A stretch of DNA of 15,876 nt from an uncultured Veillonellaceae bacterium (lineage in GTDB: Bacteria > Bacillota > Negativicutes > Veillonellales > Negativicoccaceae): positions 1 through 15,876 of the forward strand of contig CAMYCX010000025.1 in NCBI GenBank assembly GCA_947254705.1. Reading direction: 5' to 3'. Below, one piece after another: positions 1-6,469 of this stretch; within the stretch, counting starts at the first letter, position 1; each line of letters starts with the position of its first letter. Both the position numbers and the translations under genes were made by a program. The notes below the pieces were generated by a model. It did not search any database. It had not been told where the DNA came from and saw nothing but the letters and a program-made list of their open reading frames with translations.

Positions 1-1197
1 CGGTTCTTCCATAAAATCCGCCTGCTCAATATACAGTTCCCGCCCAAAGGGAACTTCACGCATGCCGGCATTCGGATCATCCTGATTATTTTCTACGGGC
101 AGATATTCCACTTGCCCTTCCGGATAATTTGTCAGCACTACCTTACAGGGCTCAAGCACAGTCATCAGACGCGGTGCTTTTGTCTTCAAATCTTCCCGCA
201 CACAAAATTCGAGCATGCCGATATCAACCGTGCTGTCATTTTTAGCCACTCCGATCCGTTCGCAAAAATCGCGCAACGAAGTCGGTGTATATCCACGACG
301 GCGAATTCCGGAAATCGTCGGCATTCGCGGATCATCCCATCCCGATACGATGCCTGCTTCCACCAGTCGACGCAATTTTCGCTTGCTGGTAATCATCGTC
401 GTAACGTTCAAGCGAGCAAACTCAATTTGCCGCGGATGTTCTTTCGCCGGCCAGCTTTCCAAAAACCAATTATACAACGGACGGTGATCTTCAAACTCCA
501 ATGTGCAAATCGAATGTGTAATATTTTCAATTGCATCGGACAGCGGATGAGCATAATCGTACAACGGATAAATGCACCATGTATCTCCCGTTCGATGATG
601 ATGTGCATGCAGTACACGATACATCACGGGATCACGCATAATGATATTGGGATGCGACATGTCGATCTTGGCGCGCAGTACCTTTTCTCCGTCACCGTAC
701 TTGCCTTCGCGCATCTCCGCAAACAAGCGTAAGTTTTCTTCCACGCTGCGATTTCGCCATGGGCTTTCTTTCCCCGGCGTAGTGAAATCACCGCGATATT
801 CCCTGATTTCATCGCTGCTCAAATCGTCCACATACGCTTTGCCTTCACGAATTAATTGTTGTGCGTAAGTATACATTTCCTCAAAATAATCCGAGGCAAA
901 CCGTACTTTTCCGTCCCACTTAAATCCCAACCAACGTACGTCCTCTTGAATGGAATCAACGTATTCTGCTTCCTCTTTAATGGGATTCGTATCGTCAAAA
1001 CGCAAATTGGTAGTACCGTGATATTTTTCGCCTAAGCCGAAGTTCAAGCAAATACTTTTCGCATGGCCGATATGCAAATAACCATTCGGTTCCGGCGGAA
1101 ATCGGGTGTGTACGCGGTGATTAGCATACACCTCATTTGCAATATCGGTATTAATTTCATTTTCAATAAAATTACTGCTTTTCCGCTCTTCCATCAT
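1..1197 (-). CDS. glnS: Glutaminyl-tRNA synthetase (3' end cut by window edge)
   Basis: Charges tRNA-Gln with glutamine in the cytosol (class I aminoacyl-tRNA synthetase). The frame is open from an ATG at 1197 to base 1, giving the first 399 residues of a protein usually about 550 long; the missing part is the anticodon-binding beta-barrel region. Visible motifs are the ATP-binding PPEPNGYLHIGHAKS (HIGH at residues 42-45), RFDDTNP shortly after, and the second class I signature ITSKRKL (about 269-275) in place of the usual MSKRKL. PPEPNG is typical of GlnRS rather than bacterial GluRS. Two ATGs in tandem (1197 and 1194) follow a GGGAGG-type ribosome binding site at about 1203-1208; the first is chosen. 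It is transcribed divergently from the FAH-family gene. The 5' leader from the predicted promoter is only about 30 bases, too short for a T-box. Confidence 0.97.
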   Translation of the reverse strand, partial: MMEERKSSNFIENEINTDIANEVYANHRVHTRFPPEPNGYLHIGHAKSICLNFGLGEKYHGTTNLRFDDTNPIKEEAEYVDSIQEDVRWLGFKWDGKVRFASDYFEEMYTYAQQLIREGKAYVDDLSSDEIREYRGDFTTPGKESPWRNRSVEENLRLFAEMREGKYGDGEKVLRAKIDMSHPNIIMRDPVMYRVLHAHHHRTGDTWCIYPLYDYAHPLSDAIENITHSICTLEFEDHRPLYNWFLESWPAKEHPRQIEFARLNVTTMITSKRKLRRLVEAGIVSGWDDPRMPTISGIRRRGYTPTSLRDFCERIGVAKNDSTVDIGMLEFCVREDLKTKAPRLMTVLEPCKVVLTNYPEGQVEYLPVENNQDDPNAGMREVPFGRELYIEQADFMEEP

Positions 1198-1231
1198 ATT
1201 TCCTCCCATTGCTTTCTTTCAATTATGTAAT

Positions 1232-1260
1232 ATTGTACCACAGGCGCGGTCATTTATCAC
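1232..1260 (-). promoter_or_regulatory. Predicted promoter of glnS
   Basis: Read on the minus strand: GTGATA (1260-1255) as -35, 17-base spacer, TACAAT (1237-1232) as -10, with an upstream TGG giving an extended -10. The 4/6 match at -35 and ideal spacing make it the best candidate. Predicted by eye only. Confidence 0.5.
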
Positions 1261-1285
1261 TTTTCTCCGCCATTTCTCCGATGCG

Positions 1286-1294
1286 TGGTATAAT
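1286..1294 (+). promoter_or_regulatory. Extended -10 promoter of the FAH-family gene
   Basis: TGGTATAAT is a perfect extended -10 element, 31 bases before the chosen ATG at 1326. No convincing -35 lies 16-18 bases upstream, as is common for extended -10 promoters. It is divergent from the glnS promoter about 50 bases away. Confidence 0.5.
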
Positions 1295-1325
1295 CAACCC
1301 GAACGAATCGGAAAGGAGCGTCTAT

Positions 1326-2216
1326 ATGCGTTGTGTATCATTTACTTATCACGGCTCTCCCGAATGGGGTGTCATAGTCGAGCCCGACCATACGGATCAG
1401 GATCCTGGTGCGATCATCCGTGCGATCGATTTGGAAGAACGATATTTTATCCCGCTGCCCGCCTCATTATACGAACTAATTACATCCGGCAAAGACGGCT
1501 TGGTCACTCTCGGGGCTGCATTGGAGCAATATCATGATGACGATGATCATGACACCCTCTTAACACCGCTTAACGAAGTCACGGTTACGATACCGTATCT
1601 TCCGCCTCGCAACATCATCGGTGTCGGTCTCAACTACAGCGACGGCCACACCGAAATGCCCCCATACCCCACCTATTTCAGCAAGCCGCCGACAACTATG
1701 ATTGCCGACAATGCGATCATCCCGCTTCATGCCGACTGTACACAGGCAATAGATTACGAGGGTGAACTTGCCGTCATCATCGGGCAAGTCACGAACCGTA
1801 TCGAACCGCAGGACGCTTTTTCATCTGTCTTCGGGTACACCATCGCCAATGATATAACGGCACGTGATTTACAACAGTTACGCGGGCAATGGTTTTACGC
1901 CAAATCATTGGACGGATTCACCCCTATCGGACCATATGTACTGCTCGGTGCGAGAAAAGAACCGTTTCATCTGACCACACGTGTCAACGGTGAATTACGG
2001 CAAAGCGCAATGACCGACGAAATGCATGTGTCCGTCGCTACGCTCATCAGCGACCTGTCTCGAGGCATGACCCTGCTTCCGGGCGATTTAATTCTCACCG
2101 GTACTCCCGCAGGTACGGGAGCGTCACAACATCCTCCGGTATATTTACGTCCCGGCGATACAATTACGATCACCATTGATGACATCGGCACCCTTCGTAA
2201 TACGGTCGGTCAATAA
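1326..2216 (+). CDS. Fumarylacetoacetate hydrolase (FAH) family protein
   Basis: A 296-residue protein with the FAH C-terminal fold at about residues 94-294. The family cleaves C-C bonds, decarboxylates or isomerises beta-keto acids using Mg/Mn; the substrate cannot be read from sequence. Metal ligands are E145 and E147 in DYEGELAVIIG and D176 in GYTIANDITARD; also present are the conserved lysine K193 (WFYAKSLDGF) and the TGTPAGTG loop (258-265). Oddity: the usual NYxDHxxE catalytic segment reads NYSDGHTE (103-110), so the histidine is one residue later than usual. An acidic linker (YHDDDDHD, 69-76) joins the N-terminal part. Start: the frame is open further upstream, but ATG 1326 follows GAAAGGAG (1311-1318) and lies downstream of the -10. 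It appears monocistronic and ends at a strong terminator. Similar proteins are often called 2-hydroxyhepta-2,4-diene-1,7-dioate isomerase or acylpyruvase; neither name is proven here. Confidence 0.93.
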   Translation: MRCVSFTYHGSPEWGVIVEPDHTDQDPGAIIRAIDLEERYFIPLPASLYELITSGKDGLVTLGAALEQYHDDDDHDTLLTPLNEVTVTIPYLPPRNIIGVGLNYSDGHTEMPPYPTYFSKPPTTMIADNAIIPLHADCTQAIDYEGELAVIIGQVTNRIEPQDAFSSVFGYTIANDITARDLQQLRGQWFYAKSLDGFTPIGPYVLLGARKEPFHLTTRVNGELRQSAMTDEMHVSVATLISDLSRGMTLLPGDLILTGTPAGTGASQHPPVYLRPGDTITITIDDIGTLRNTVGQ

Positions 2217-2223
2217 CGCACAC

Positions 2224-2251
2224 AAAAAGCTCGACAATTGTCGAGCTTTTT
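2224..2251. terminator. Perfect palindromic bidirectional terminator
   Basis: A perfect 28-base inverted repeat: five A, GCTCGACAATTGTCGAGC, five T. The GC-rich stem with A-run before and T-run after can terminate both strands. It lies between the FAH-family gene (stop at 2216) and the convergent small partner gene (stop at 2270), so it serves both. Confidence 0.85.
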
Positions 2252-2269
2252 CAATACCTGCCCGGCATA

Positions 2270-2896
2270 TTAAGCTTTTTCCGTCCGCCGCAGTGCATCA
2301 AACTCCGCCAATGCCGCCGCCAAGCAGGGTGTCGCTATGCCATAGCGTGAAGTCATCTCCAGCAGACGACGGACCGATCCTTGTTCATTAACCCAGTATT
2401 GTGCCGTTTCCATACACAACAACAAGTACTTTCCGGCGACCGCCTCCTTCTTATCGGATTCCGGAACTATTCCCTCAGGAATCAGATCAACCGAATGATC
2501 TTTCAATTCCGCAATCTCCTCTTGCCATGTTCGTATCCCTTGTGCACATGCCGTCAACTGCACGAGACGATAGGCGACGTGCACCGTTTCCGTAAACAGT
2601 GTTTCGTTTAAATGGTGTGCCGGCATCGGTCCCGTCAACCACATCGCCGCCTCTTCCCGCAACTGTTTGCGCTGCTGCCACATCTGCCGAGATGCCGCGG
2701 CCGCCCACAATGTCGGTACAAACTGCCCTTTTTCTGCCACCGCGGCCATTGTCGCAATCAATGCAGCTACCCCCTCGTTTGTCAGCAGGCTGTCACTGTC
2801 GTCTTTTCGCAATGCCTGTGCAAGTACACTGCGTTCTTCCTCTGCAATCGCCGCCTGCACTGCGACCATAGCAACACGCCACATATCCTTGTTCAT
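2270..2896 (-). CDS. Unrecognised small helical protein, partner of OLD nuclease
   Basis: A 208-residue protein that I do not recognise. It looks soluble and almost wholly alpha-helical: alanine- and glutamate-rich, no signal peptide, no membrane segment, few glycines. Six tryptophans (W6, W64, W73, W86, W124, W168) are spread along it, and a charged stretch (about 145-152) may be a linker. No nuclease, helicase or nucleotide-binding motif is visible. Start: ATG 2896 follows AGGAGG (2901-2906), which overlaps the stop codon of the upstream nuclease gene (2905-2907). The gap is 8 bases, so the two are almost certainly co-transcribed and probably translationally coupled. This suggests a subunit or regulator acting with the nuclease, possibly in defence or repair. 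It is not a UvrD helicase (Gabija GajB) and not a DUF4435 TOPRIM protein (PARIS AriB), so the pair does not match those systems. Confidence 0.85.
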   Translation of the reverse strand: MNKDMWRVAMVAVQAAIAEEERSVLAQALRKDDSDSLLTNEGVAALIATMAAVAEKGQFVPTLWAAAASRQMWQQRKQLREEAAMWLTGPMPAHHLNETLFTETVHVAYRLVQLTACAQGIRTWQEEIAELKDHSVDLIPEGIVPESDKKEAVAGKYLLLCMETAQYWVNEQGSVRRLLEMTSRYGIATPCLAAALAEFDALRRTEKA

Positions 2897-2904
2897 GCTT
2901 CCTC

Positions 2905-4566
2905 CTATCGAGCCAACTCGGCCGCCCGTTCAATCGCTTGTCGAAAAGACTGCGGTATCATCTCTGCCGTCAATATCTTACCGAGCGCCCGACCGACAAT
3001 GACACCCTTATTGCTGTATAACCAAGCAAAATAATAAAATGCCAATCCGTCCGTATCTCGTCCCGAGATATTTTTCAGCTTTTTGGCGCCAAAATACCGA
3101 TTACCGCTCGGTTTCCATTTCCGCGCCGCTTTTGTTGCCATCTCCCGCCGCACATGACCGTCATTACCGCCGATCAGACGAACAACCGACCGCAACTGCT
3201 TTCCCCCGCGATTGGCCAACAAGTGCTGCACTACATCAATTTCAAAGCAGGCTCCTTCAGTAAAAAACGTGTCCGTCGTTTCACTGACTTGCCCGCGTAC
3301 GTCACTGTCGTACAGCTTGACCGTTCCCAGACCGAATCGATGAAATAACTCGGCGATACGTGCAATCGAGCTCTCACCGCGAGCATTGATCAACGAAATA
3401 CCGACATAATCAAAATGTACGCCCAACGTCTTGCCGAATTCAAAGAATGCGCCGTATTCCGTTTCTCCTTCTACGATTAATACCGAGCGGGCATACAACG
3501 CTTCTTTCACTTCAGGGAAGTGCATCACCAGATGCTTTTCCACCTCCGGCGCAAACGAAAATTCTGCCCCGCATGCCGCGCAAACCTGCCCCTCCGCATT
3601 ACGGTACAAACGCATGATGTAATGGTAATCGTCGATCAGACAATCCGTCGAATGGGTAACAATAAACAGCTGACCCTCCAACCCGTCTATCCCCAAGAAA
3701 TAAGAAAGCAAATCATTGACCAAACGGCTCTTATTGTCAATGATATCCCGATAAAAATGCAGTAATGCTCGCTGCAAAAACGGATGCAAATGAATTTCCG
3801 GCTCATCAATGCTGATAATCAAAGGCAAGTAGCGGCGATTCCGTGCATCCATCAGCAAATTGTTCTCCCAAAATTGCTGATACTGATGGCGCAAGTCCAC
3901 CAATTCCGTCACCAATTGAAATACCGCCGCAAGTAACATTCGAAACGTCTGTGCCGCTGCCCGTTCTTCAGGAACTCCCGTATGCAAATACGTCAACCAG
4001 TCGTTCACCTGTGTCATCGCCGTAGCGACTTCCTCCGAACGTACGCCCGTACGAGCTGCCAGCTCCTCGAGCAATGCCACTGCGTCCTCACCTCGATCAG
4101 CAAAATATCCTTCAACAGAGCTTTTAATTGCCGCCTGCCGTACCGGGTCCATCCCCAATCGCCCCAATTGTGACGGCATGTGAGACACATAGTGCAACTG
4201 GTGTAAACAAGTCCTGTCAACCGGTTGTCCCGTTTCCAAATTTACGACTGTGAACATTTCCGCATGTGGTTGCTGTGCCACTTCCAGATGCAAAAAGCCG
4301 TCATCATCCAGTACCGGATACCCGTCCGTCAGTAATGTATGACGTGCTTTCAGTTGAAGTGTAATGCGCACGCGCAACGTCTGCTCGGCATCCAAGAAAT
4401 CCGTCCGTGCAAATCGAGTTTTCGTATGTAACGTGTGCAGCAAATCCAAAAAATTGGACTTCCCGATTCGGTGTGACCCGACCAAGTAATTCAGCTGTGT
4501 GTGAAACGTCATTTGCACTTGACGAAATGTCCGATAGTTTTCTATCTCCATTCTCACGATGTGCAA
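2905..4566 (-). CDS. OLD-family ATP-dependent nuclease (AAA ATPase + TOPRIM) with internal C2H2 zinc-finger motif
   Basis: A 553-residue protein of the overcoming-lysogenization-defect family: an SMC/ABC-like ATPase followed by a TOPRIM nuclease; relatives act in phage defence or DNA repair. The N-terminus MHIVRMEIENYRTF is typical. Walker A is GSHRIGKS (30-37), Walker B is LIISIDEPEIHLHP (249-262) and the switch histidine is in IVTHSTD (302-308). I see no LSxGE-type ABC signature before Walker B. Residues 329-349 fit C-X2-C-X3-F-X5-V-X2-H-X3-H (C329, C332, H345, H349). TOPRIM follows: LIVEGETE (E366), LYDSD (D420, D422), then ACFEIDVV (439-446). The C-terminus is helical, as in relatives. 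Start: TTG at 4566 is preceded 7 bases upstream by GGGGGG and gives the normal family N-terminus; ATG 4551 is the alternative. It is first gene of a two-gene unit. Confidence 0.93.
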   Translation of the reverse strand: MHIVRMEIENYRTFRQVQMTFHTQLNYLVGSHRIGKSNFLDLLHTLHTKTRFARTDFLDAEQTLRVRITLQLKARHTLLTDGYPVLDDDGFLHLEVAQQPHAEMFTVVNLETGQPVDRTCLHQLHYVSHMPSQLGRLGMDPVRQAAIKSSVEGYFADRGEDAVALLEELAARTGVRSEEVATAMTQVNDWLTYLHTGVPEERAAAQTFRMLLAAVFQLVTELVDLRHQYQQFWENNLLMDARNRRYLPLIISIDEPEIHLHPFLQRALLHFYRDIIDNKSRLVNDLLSYFLGIDGLEGQLFIVTHSTDCLIDDYHYIMRLYRNAEGQVCAACGAEFSFAPEVEKHLVMHFPEVKEALYARSVLIVEGETEYGAFFEFGKTLGVHFDYVGISLINARGESSIARIAELFHRFGLGTVKLYDSDVRGQVSETTDTFFTEGACFEIDVVQHLLANRGGKQLRSVVRLIGGNDGHVRREMATKAARKWKPSGNRYFGAKKLKNISGRDTDGLAFYYFAWLYSNKGVIVGRALGKILTAEMIPQSFRQAIERAAELAR

Positions 4567-4580
4567 AAGAATTCCCCCCT

Positions 4581-4605
4581 TTGGTACTTGCTATCATTAT
4601 ACCAA
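4581..4605. repeat. Inverted repeat across the OLD promoter, possible operator
   Basis: TTGGTA and TACCAA are perfect 6-base inverted arms separated by 13 bases, so centre-to-centre spacing is 19 bases, about two helical turns. The right arm lies inside the -10 element and the left arm falls near the expected transcription start region. Operator function is inference; six-base arms can arise by chance. Confidence 0.3.
4596..4604 (-). promoter_or_regulatory. Extended -10 promoter of the OLD/partner unit
   Basis: Minus-strand TGGTATAAT, a perfect extended -10, ends 29 bases before the TTG start at 4566. No clear -35 is seen at standard spacing. It is overlapped by an inverted repeat, TTGGTA (4581-4586) and TACCAA (4600-4605). 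Confidence 0.55.
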
Positions 4606-4663
4606 CATTTTTGCTTTCTGTTACGACAAACAGACAAACATCCATTGCATCCGACTGAAAATT

Positions 4664-4672
4664 TGCTATAAT
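4664..4672 (+). promoter_or_regulatory. Extended -10 promoter of ddh
   Basis: TGCTATAAT is an extended -10 ending 29 bases before ATG 4702. A weak -35 candidate, TTGCAT (4645-4650), sits 16 bases upstream. It is divergent from the OLD promoter about 60 bases away. Confidence 0.5.
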
Positions 4673-4701
4673 AATCACACTAAAAAGAAAGGATGATACA
4701 C

Positions 4702-5673
4702 ATGAAACCATTACGAATCGGTATTGTCGGTTACGGCAATCTGGCACGGGGGATCGAACTTGCCGCTGCATGCCAAAGCGACATCGAACTCGTAGCTATT
4801 TTTTCACGACGAACCGGTATTAAAAGTGAAAGCGGAATCCCGGTATGCACCATGGACCGATTGGATGAGTATGTTGGTAAGATTGACGTGATGATGCTCT
4901 GCGGCGGATCAGCCAACGACCTGATGACACAGGCACGGGAGATCGCCTCACAATTTCATATTGTGGACAGTTTTGACACCCATGCCAAAATTGAAGAACA
5001 CTTTACTGAACTCAATGCCACTTCAAAAGCGGCCGGAAAAGTTTCGTTAATTTCCGTCGGTTGGGATCCTGGGCTTTTTTCTCTCCAGCGGTTATACAGT
5101 GAATCGGTACTCCCGCACGGAACAAACTATACATTTTGGGGGCGCGGCATCAGTCAAGGTCACTCCAATGCCATCCGGCGTATTCCCGGCGTTGCCGACG
5201 CTAAACAATACACCGTTCCCAAACAGGAATACATCGAGCAATGCCGACGCGGTGAGCAGGCTGCCATCCGTGCGGAAGACTCCCATTTGCGGGAATGTTA
5301 CGTTGTGCTGCAAGAGGGAGCGGATGCTTGTGAAGTCGAACAGGCAATTAAAACGATGCCAAACTATTTTGACGGGTACGAAACGATCGTCCACTTCATC
5401 AGTCAAGAAGAACTTAATCGCAACCATAACGCGATGCCGCACGGCGGCTTTGTCTTGCGTGTCGGGGAAACCAAGCCCGGTGAGACGGAAGTGATTGAAT
5501 ACAACCTGCGGTTGGACAGCAATCCGTCTTTTACGGCCAGCGTTCTCGTAGCTTACGCACGAGCGCTTATGCGTCTTGCGGATCACGGTGCGACCGGCTG
5601 CTTCACCGTCTTGGATATTCCACCTGCATATCTCTCGCCGAAAACACCGGTTGAGTTGCGCAAATTGCTATAA
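4702..5673 (+). CDS. ddh: Meso-diaminopimelate D-dehydrogenase
   Basis: Catalyses NADPH-dependent reductive amination of L-2-amino-6-oxopimelate (tetrahydrodipicolinate) to meso-diaminopimelate, a one-step route to the peptidoglycan cross-linker and lysine precursor, in the cytosol. The 323-residue length is normal. It has an N-terminal Rossmann fold with GIVGYGNLARG (7-17), a conserved VDSFDTH segment (88-94), GWDPGLFS (120-127) and WGRGISQGHSNAIRRI (146-161), all typical of this enzyme and not of DapB. Start: an in-frame ATG at 4693 lies inside the ribosome binding site GAAAGGATG, so ATG 4702 (MKPLRIGIVG) with about 8 bases spacing is preferred. It is a single gene between its own promoter and a strong terminator. 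Confidence 0.97.
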   Translation: MKPLRIGIVGYGNLARGIELAAACQSDIELVAIFSRRTGIKSESGIPVCTMDRLDEYVGKIDVMMLCGGSANDLMTQAREIASQFHIVDSFDTHAKIEEHFTELNATSKAAGKVSLISVGWDPGLFSLQRLYSESVLPHGTNYTFWGRGISQGHSNAIRRIPGVADAKQYTVPKQEYIEQCRRGEQAAIRAEDSHLRECYVVLQEGADACEVEQAIKTMPNYFDGYETIVHFISQEELNRNHNAMPHGGFVLRVGETKPGETEVIEYNLRLDSNPSFTASVLVAYARALMRLADHGATGCFTVLDIPPAYLSPKTPVELRKLL

Positions 5674-5709
5674 GAAGAAACCTTGTCAACTTGACATATC
5701 AAGGCATAT

Positions 5710-5743
5710 AAAAAATGACTTGCTGTTACGCAAGTCATTTTTT
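5710..5743. terminator. Bidirectional terminator between ddh and the VTT-family gene
   Basis: A perfect 14-base stem, AAAAAATGACTTGC (5710-5723) pairing with GCAAGTCATTTTTT (5730-5743), around a 6-base loop TGTTAC. The T-run on either strand makes it work for ddh (stop 5673) and the convergent membrane protein gene (stop 5749). Confidence 0.9.
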
Positions 5744-5748
5744 GTGCC

Positions 5749-6447
5749 CTATTTATCCATATTTTTACGTCGTTGCGTCCACCACCAGAGAAACCCGTAC
5801 ACCAATGTCACTCCCAACACGATGACCGTCAAACGCATACGATTTTCATCTGCATTAACGATATCATGTCCTACAATCACTTCAATCGCCACCGAAGGAA
5901 GTTTGCCGAGAAAGCAACCGATGATATAGTCGCGATACGAAATACTCGACAACGCGCCGAGTGCCGTGACCAATCCGTTCGGTGAGTACGGAACCGCCCG
6001 AGCAATCGCCATTGCCCAAAGAGTACTGTACTGATCAAGCTTGGTTAACATCTGATTCTTTGCAATCATCTCTTTCGCCATATTTCGAAACAGCGTTCGC
6101 ATCATCCAAAAGGAGATAATCACACCCACTGTTTCACCGATCCATGAAATCAAAATTCCCCAACCGAGTCCGAACACCAAGCCGTTGGCGGTGGATAGAA
6201 ATATGGACGGTAAAAAACCAACAATATTAATCATTACGTCAATTAAAAAGCTGACCACCATCGCCCATGTGCCAAAACTTTTAATGTAACGTACAGTACC
6301 GTTGAAGTCTCCGCTTTGTGAAAGATGCCAAATCGTCGGATAAAAATCCGGATCAAGCCAATGAATCGCAGCCAGCAATACCAGTAGCGACAACACCAGT
6401 CCCCACTTGATATAGCGCTCTTCGCGTTCACTCCATTCCCGTTTCAT
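5749..6447 (-). CDS. TVP38/TMEM64 (VTT domain) family membrane protein
   Basis: A 232-residue integral membrane protein. Hydrophobic segments lie at about 14-31, 60-80, 86-117, 142-165, 173-193 and 205-223. The family hallmark of R, P and P is seen in ARAVPYSPNGLVTALGA (149-165), with the preceding glycine-rich ANGLVFGLGWG segment (87-97). VTT/DedA-superfamily proteins are linked to lipid scrambling or flipping; the specific role here is unknown. It ends with a basic tail (QRRKNMDK). Its ATG is 22 bases after the thrC stop, so it is probably last in the flavodoxin-thrC-VTT run. Its ribosome binding site is poor: the nearest purine-rich stretch (GAAGGCGGGCG) is more than 12 bases upstream, so weaker or coupled translation is possible. 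The downstream terminator is shared with ddh. Confidence 0.88.
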   Translation of the reverse strand: MKREWSEREERYIKWGLVLSLLVLLAAIHWLDPDFYPTIWHLSQSGDFNGTVRYIKSFGTWAMVVSFLIDVMINIVGFLPSIFLSTANGLVFGLGWGILISWIGETVGVIISFWMMRTLFRNMAKEMIAKNQMLTKLDQYSTLWAMAIARAVPYSPNGLVTALGALSSISYRDYIIGCFLGKLPSVAIEVIVGHDIVNADENRMRLTVIVLGVTLVYGFLWWWTQRRKNMDK

Positions 6448-6469
6448 AATCGTGTCAAATCGCCCGCCT

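Noticed and set aside
112..732. 206-codon open frame on the plus strand
   Set aside because: It lies antisense to glnS, has no ribosome binding site or recognisable domain, and is a shadow of the conserved coding frame.
1198..1325. T-box or other riboswitch between glnS and the FAH-family gene
   Set aside because: The glnS leader from the predicted promoter is about 30 bases, and no T-box sequence or specifier stem is present.
2612..3034. Plus-strand 140-codon frame over the OLD/partner junction
   Set aside because: Antisense, Cys/Arg/His-rich without domain structure, and no start signals.
2905..4566. Assignment of the OLD gene to Gabija or PARIS
   Set aside because: No UvrD-type helicase follows, and TOPRIM is fused to the ATPase rather than in a separate protein, so neither system name is supported.
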